The notes under the pieces: model-generated
Seen by the model: only the letters and a program-made list of their open reading frames with translations
Database searches by the model: none
Told to the model about the DNA's origin: nothing
Translations under genes and position numbers: made by a program
Shown here: piece by piece, positions 18,300 through 21,652 of the stretch
Layout: every line of letters starts with the position of its first letter
How positions within the stretch are numbered: the stretch's first letter is position 1
From: Larix sibirica
Lineage: Eukaryota > Streptophyta > Pinopsida > Pinales > Pinaceae
Assembly: GCA_004151065.3 (NCBI GenBank)
Contig: NWUY0300000515.1
Span: forward strand, 26,272-47,923
Reading direction: 5' to 3'
Length of the DNA stretch: 21,652 nucleotides

Positions 18300-19979
18300 C
18301 AACCACAACAAATTTTGGACTGGTTTTGGACCTGCTCTACATTTATAAAGGGAAGTGAAGGGTAAGTAGAATAGAGAGGGAAGGAAGAACATAAGAACAT
18401 AAGAGAATATGAGCATCAGAATATGAAATCCATCTAAAGACAAAGACAGCCACATCTACAACATAAGTTATGTATTTGGGTTTTGGGTTTTATTTGTATG
18501 AGGGAATATCCTATGACAGGTGATTTCGAAGTGACTGTAAGGCCTCAAATCCATGATGTAATATGTTCTAATGATGGGATTTTACATAATAAGAAAGTAT
18601 TATTGGGCCCCTTAAATTTTATGTTATGACTATCTCTGATATAATTTGTTGTGTTTACTATTAGGCTTAAATGGATGGTATATTTGAATAAGTAATGTTG
18701 CAATGTGCTTGAATGAATGATGTTGCGTTAAGTGTTGTTGCGGTATGAATGACAGAAACCCAATAACTGCATCTATACAGTTAACCATTTCCTATCTTAT
18801 GTTGGTCTTGGTTTTGCTTCGGGTGAAACCTTCCCCCCTAAGGGGATTGGAAATTCCCTCACATTAGGCGACAATGATGCCCTTGGCCCATGCACAAGAA
18901 CCCTGGTCTCAATTTTGCGCCAACAAATGGTTATCTTATCAGGACCTGGTTCTTAACAGGACCATGTTAACTATATGGATGCCTTTGTGGCGACGAGTCA
19001 TATCCAATTATGGTGGGAGAAAAATCTTGACAATTTCGCAACTCAGGAGTCTGAACTGCGAGGGTGGGAAGTAGTCAAGTTTAGATAATATCTTTTTCTA
19101 TGGAGGTCCACCTCTAGATCAACATGAATTTTTGTGAATTGAACTTCTAGTAACCCTAGAATATTGGTTGAAATGACTTACAGAAGCACCTGAGTACTGC
19201 AACATACAGAGAAGTACCATTGAGTGGAATTCAAGGGATTTGATTAGATTAAATCAATTAGATTTACCCTTAACCATAGCCATTGATTTCTGGGTGTAAA
19301 GCACTCTAACTAGCTATATTCTGGAATTTGCAGACGAAAACAACCAATTAGCATTAAATGCTAAGGATGAACTTAGGGGAGGAGTAAGGGGAATACTATT
19401 GAAAGTATTTTCATTGTGGATTAAAACCTAATTGGTTGAATTTGGTTTTTTTCCTCTAGATTGGATTAGAATGGAGGATTAAAATCCTCACATCTAGGGG
19501 GGGGAGTTAGGGTGATGTTATTACGTTGTAGAAGGAAGATCTATTGTCAATGGGGGAGGTCAACGGTATTGATTCCAGGGATTCAGGAAAATGGTGGAAA
19601 GATCAAATGAGAAAGGCACAACAAAGAAGCGTGCACTAGAAGAAGAAATCGGGAATGGGGAAATAGTGAATAAAATCAAGAGGAGTTATGTCAGATGAAT
19701 TGGGGAGAGGAATTGAATAGCTCCATATTAAGAGAGAACATGATGGAGGTGTTAGACAACCCAGTAAGAGAAAACTGGGGGGAAGGCCCAAGCAAGAGGA
19801 AGGATAATAAATACTAGTTGTGAAGCAATGAAGTGCCATGTCAGTCATGAGAAAAAACCCTGAACATAGAAGAGGATCATCAAGAATTATCAGGTCCCAC
19901 AAAAAATGGAAGTACTTCAGAAGGATAACCCCCCATTGTCACGGAAGTAGGCACCGAAAGAAACGGACCCAACACTCCC
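18300..19979 (+). other. Non-coding stretch, probable LTR and leader of the next element
   Basis: No protein is recognised. A candidate primer site lies at 18866-18882, so the sequence before it (about 18450-18863) may be an LTR and the sequence after it a leader of about 1.2 kb to the gag at 19980. It also holds a short inverted motif 'ccccctaagggg' near 18834-18845 and a G8 run near 19498-19505. Confidence 0.4.
18866..18882 (+). other. Weak candidate primer-binding site
   Basis: 'aggcgacaatgatgccc' follows '..ctcacatt' and shares GGCGAC plus a TG.TG pattern with the Arg-tRNA-type site. The match is poor after the first seven bases. Confidence 0.25.
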
Positions 19980-21506
19980 TTGACTGACCCCCGGGTGCAT
20001 TTACGAAATCTAGTGACAAAATCTCAAAATTTTGTTTTACAATTATCGTGTCATAATCAGATGAATAGTAGTGCCAATAGTTCTCAAAGAAGTTCCTTAA
20101 TAGGAAGAGGTAGTAGTAGTTCCCAACAAAATAGTAGAAACATTATAGCACAACCAGGACCCTAAGGGTTTATATTGGTAGGAACCCCAACCATAGCAAT
20201 GGCTAGAGTGCCAGTAGGCTCGCCCCTAAAATTTCTATAATTTTGGGGGAATGGTGGAGAAGATGATGTAGATCAACATTAGTTACTCTATGAAGCGATA
20301 TGGAATGCTAGGGTGACCCCAGTGGCATCCAAATTGGTATAGTTTCAAAAGACCGTTTATGGAATGGATTTATAGTGGTACACGAGGTTGATCGAGAGAT
20401 GGGGTTTTGGACGAGTTTCCACAACCAAAGTATGAACAACAAAGTGTTGTGGAATTAAGGGAAATCCAACAGATGCATATAGAATCAACTTGGGCATATG
20501 CATGATGGTTTAGAGATGTGCTGACTAAATTAAAATATCCATTCCATGAAGCCCATAATAAGGAGTGGTTTATTCAATGTTTTCTACCTTTGACAATGAT
20601 ATATTTATCACAATAATTAATAAAACCACTCATAACTGCATTAGAGCGGGCGATGAAGATTGAGGCTATAGAAAACTATCCATGCTCTATGGGAGTTGGA
20701 ACTTCATCATCTTCTGGTGAATTGGCACAGGTGCATAATAAGATGGCATAAATAACTGAGATACTGCGGGACCTAAATGTACCAAAAGCAACTCGACTGC
20801 AGGTATGGTGTATTGGTTGCATGACAAAAGGACATCATGCTTTATAATGTACTCGAACAAGAGGAGGACAAGTTCGGTCAAGTGGACAGTTCAATATAGG
20901 GCCAAGTGCAATAGTTGCACAAGTTGTTGCAGCAAATCCATTCCATTCCATAGACTGGACATCATATCCAAAGCCACCAAGTGCTTCTCCCAATGACTTC
21001 TGCAAGATATGCAAATCATTCAGTCATATTCCATGACTTTGTTTGATCCTACAGAAGTACTCTTTTGTAACCAACACAGTCTACTGTGAATTCTATGGAT
21101 CTACTATACATAGCATTGAAAAATGTAGAGCCTTGGATGCCCTAATAGAGAGGCTATATCATTCTATATTTTGTGTAGCTAAACAACCCCCAGGAATAGG
21201 AGGGGGGATCATGGAAGAGGATTCAAAGCCGAATGAGGAGGAGGTTTTATAGGTCCTCTGCGATGTTACAATTGGAATTAAATTGGCCATCTTGCTTGTG
21301 ATTGTCCCTTTCTCAAAAGACCATGGTGTACATACTGTTGCACGAACACTCACACTATGGAGGAATGTCCTGAGCTTATCGCCAAATGGAAAGATCGCGC
21401 AAGAAGATTGGACAACTTTATAAACTTTGAACCCTAAGAAGACCGAACTGTAGCAGGATTTGTTGTCACCCAAGCAGGCGTGGAAGCAACAGTCGATCAA
21501 CGATGA
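19980..21506 (+). pseudogene. Ty3/gypsy-type gag pseudogene with five CCHC zinc knuckles
   Basis: A Ser/Gln-rich lead-in (19980-20165) precedes a capsid domain: 'NGGEDDVDQH', 'LLYEAIWNARVTP', 'WYTRLIERW', a frame change near 20402, then 'YEQQSVVELREIQQMH', 'WFRDVLTKLKYP', 'EWFIQCFLPLT' and 'LERAMKIEAIENYP'. Next come five units of the form C-x2-C-x4-H-x4-C at 20809, 21001, 21085, 21264 and 21327, with a second frame change in a Gly-rich linker near 21185-21220. Stops in the gag frame are at 20163, 20238, 20280, 20340, 20373, 20503, 20614, 20749, 20845, 21034, 21234, 21279 and 21435. Gag packages element RNA, and the knuckles bind nucleic acid. It is clearly inactive. No pol appears before the window ends. 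Confidence 0.85.
20809..21368 (+). other. Array of five CCHC zinc-knuckle units within the gag pseudogene
   Basis: All five units are 14 codons. Unit 1 (20809-20850) has its C, C, H and C intact, with a stop at the 13th codon. Unit 2 (21001-21042) is intact apart from a TGA at its 12th codon. Unit 3 (21085-21126) has Tyr in place of the second Cys. Unit 4 (21264-21305) has Trp in place of the second Cys plus a TAA. Unit 5 (21327-21368) is fully intact: 'CTYCCTNTHTMEEC'. Gaps between units are 150, 42, 137 and 21 bases. Confidence 0.85.
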
Positions 21507-21652
21507 CTAGACTCCTTGGTAATTAGAAAGACAACAACTAATAAGACTAAGTATAGGGGTTTTCACAATCCAACATATCATATATCATTATTTTTGGGAT
21601 TATCTGCGTAGTGTAAGTCATTAATCTATGACCCATATCCCATGAGTATAGT
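21507..21652. other. Window end, nothing recognised
   Basis: Non-coding 146 bases after the gag remnant; no pol domain starts before the window ends. Confidence 0.5.

Noticed and set aside
18104-18455. Minus-strand open frames of 86 and 98 codons rich in Phe, Ser and Leu
   Set aside because: They are antisense to the plus-strand gag pseudogene and its Lys-rich tail.
21159-21500. 113-codon minus-strand open frame
   Set aside because: It is antisense to the zinc-knuckle region of the plus-strand gag and matches nothing.
1-21652. A previously undescribed defence, biosynthetic or regulatory system
   Set aside because: Apart from one transporter gene and retroelement remains, no group of intact genes exists that could form such a system.

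Overview
The window looks like nuclear DNA of a land plant, most likely a seed plant with a large, repeat-rich genome. It holds one compact, intact, intron-containing transporter gene in AT-rich DNA, followed by more than 10 kb of decayed LTR retrotransposons. A gymnosperm would fit the amount and decay of the retroelements, but the sequence alone does not settle the taxon. No operon, CRISPR array, tRNA or rRNA was seen.

Layout. Bases 1-1500 are AT-rich with several two-copy direct repeats. Bases 1894-4493 (minus strand) carry a complete four-exon gene for an NRT1/PTR family (NPF) membrane transporter, 599 codons, closest in recalled family features to subfamily NPF5. Its 3' end has been tandemly duplicated just downstream (about 1618-1800), and its third intron and its promoter both contain small direct repeats. 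Bases 4700-8900 hold no convincing gene, but 7027-7680 is a chain of three adjacent tandem-repeat blocks.

From 8900 onward almost everything recognisable is retrotransposon debris. Two related Ty3/gypsy-type gag pseudogenes lie on the minus strand (about 8906-10450 and 13540-14400). A minus-strand LTR end with TATA box and primer-binding site sits at 16030-16510 upstream of the second. A plus-strand LTR end with an initiator-Met-type primer-binding site lies at 12930-12940, preceded by three tandem duplications. A plus-strand gag pseudogene with a coiled-coil-like N-terminus lies at 17290-18299. A second plus-strand gag pseudogene at about 19980-21506 carries five CCHC zinc-knuckle units. A 746-base run of N (10784-11529) interrupts the retroelement region.

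How it fits together: the transporter is the only gene likely to be functional. The retroelements appear dead, with many in-frame stops, frameshifts and truncations, and no protease, reverse transcriptase, RNase H or integrase segment was recognised. I found no convincing evidence of a new biological system. The most distinctive items are the duplicated terminal exon tail of the transporter, the tandem-repeat chain at 7 kb and the five-knuckle gag.
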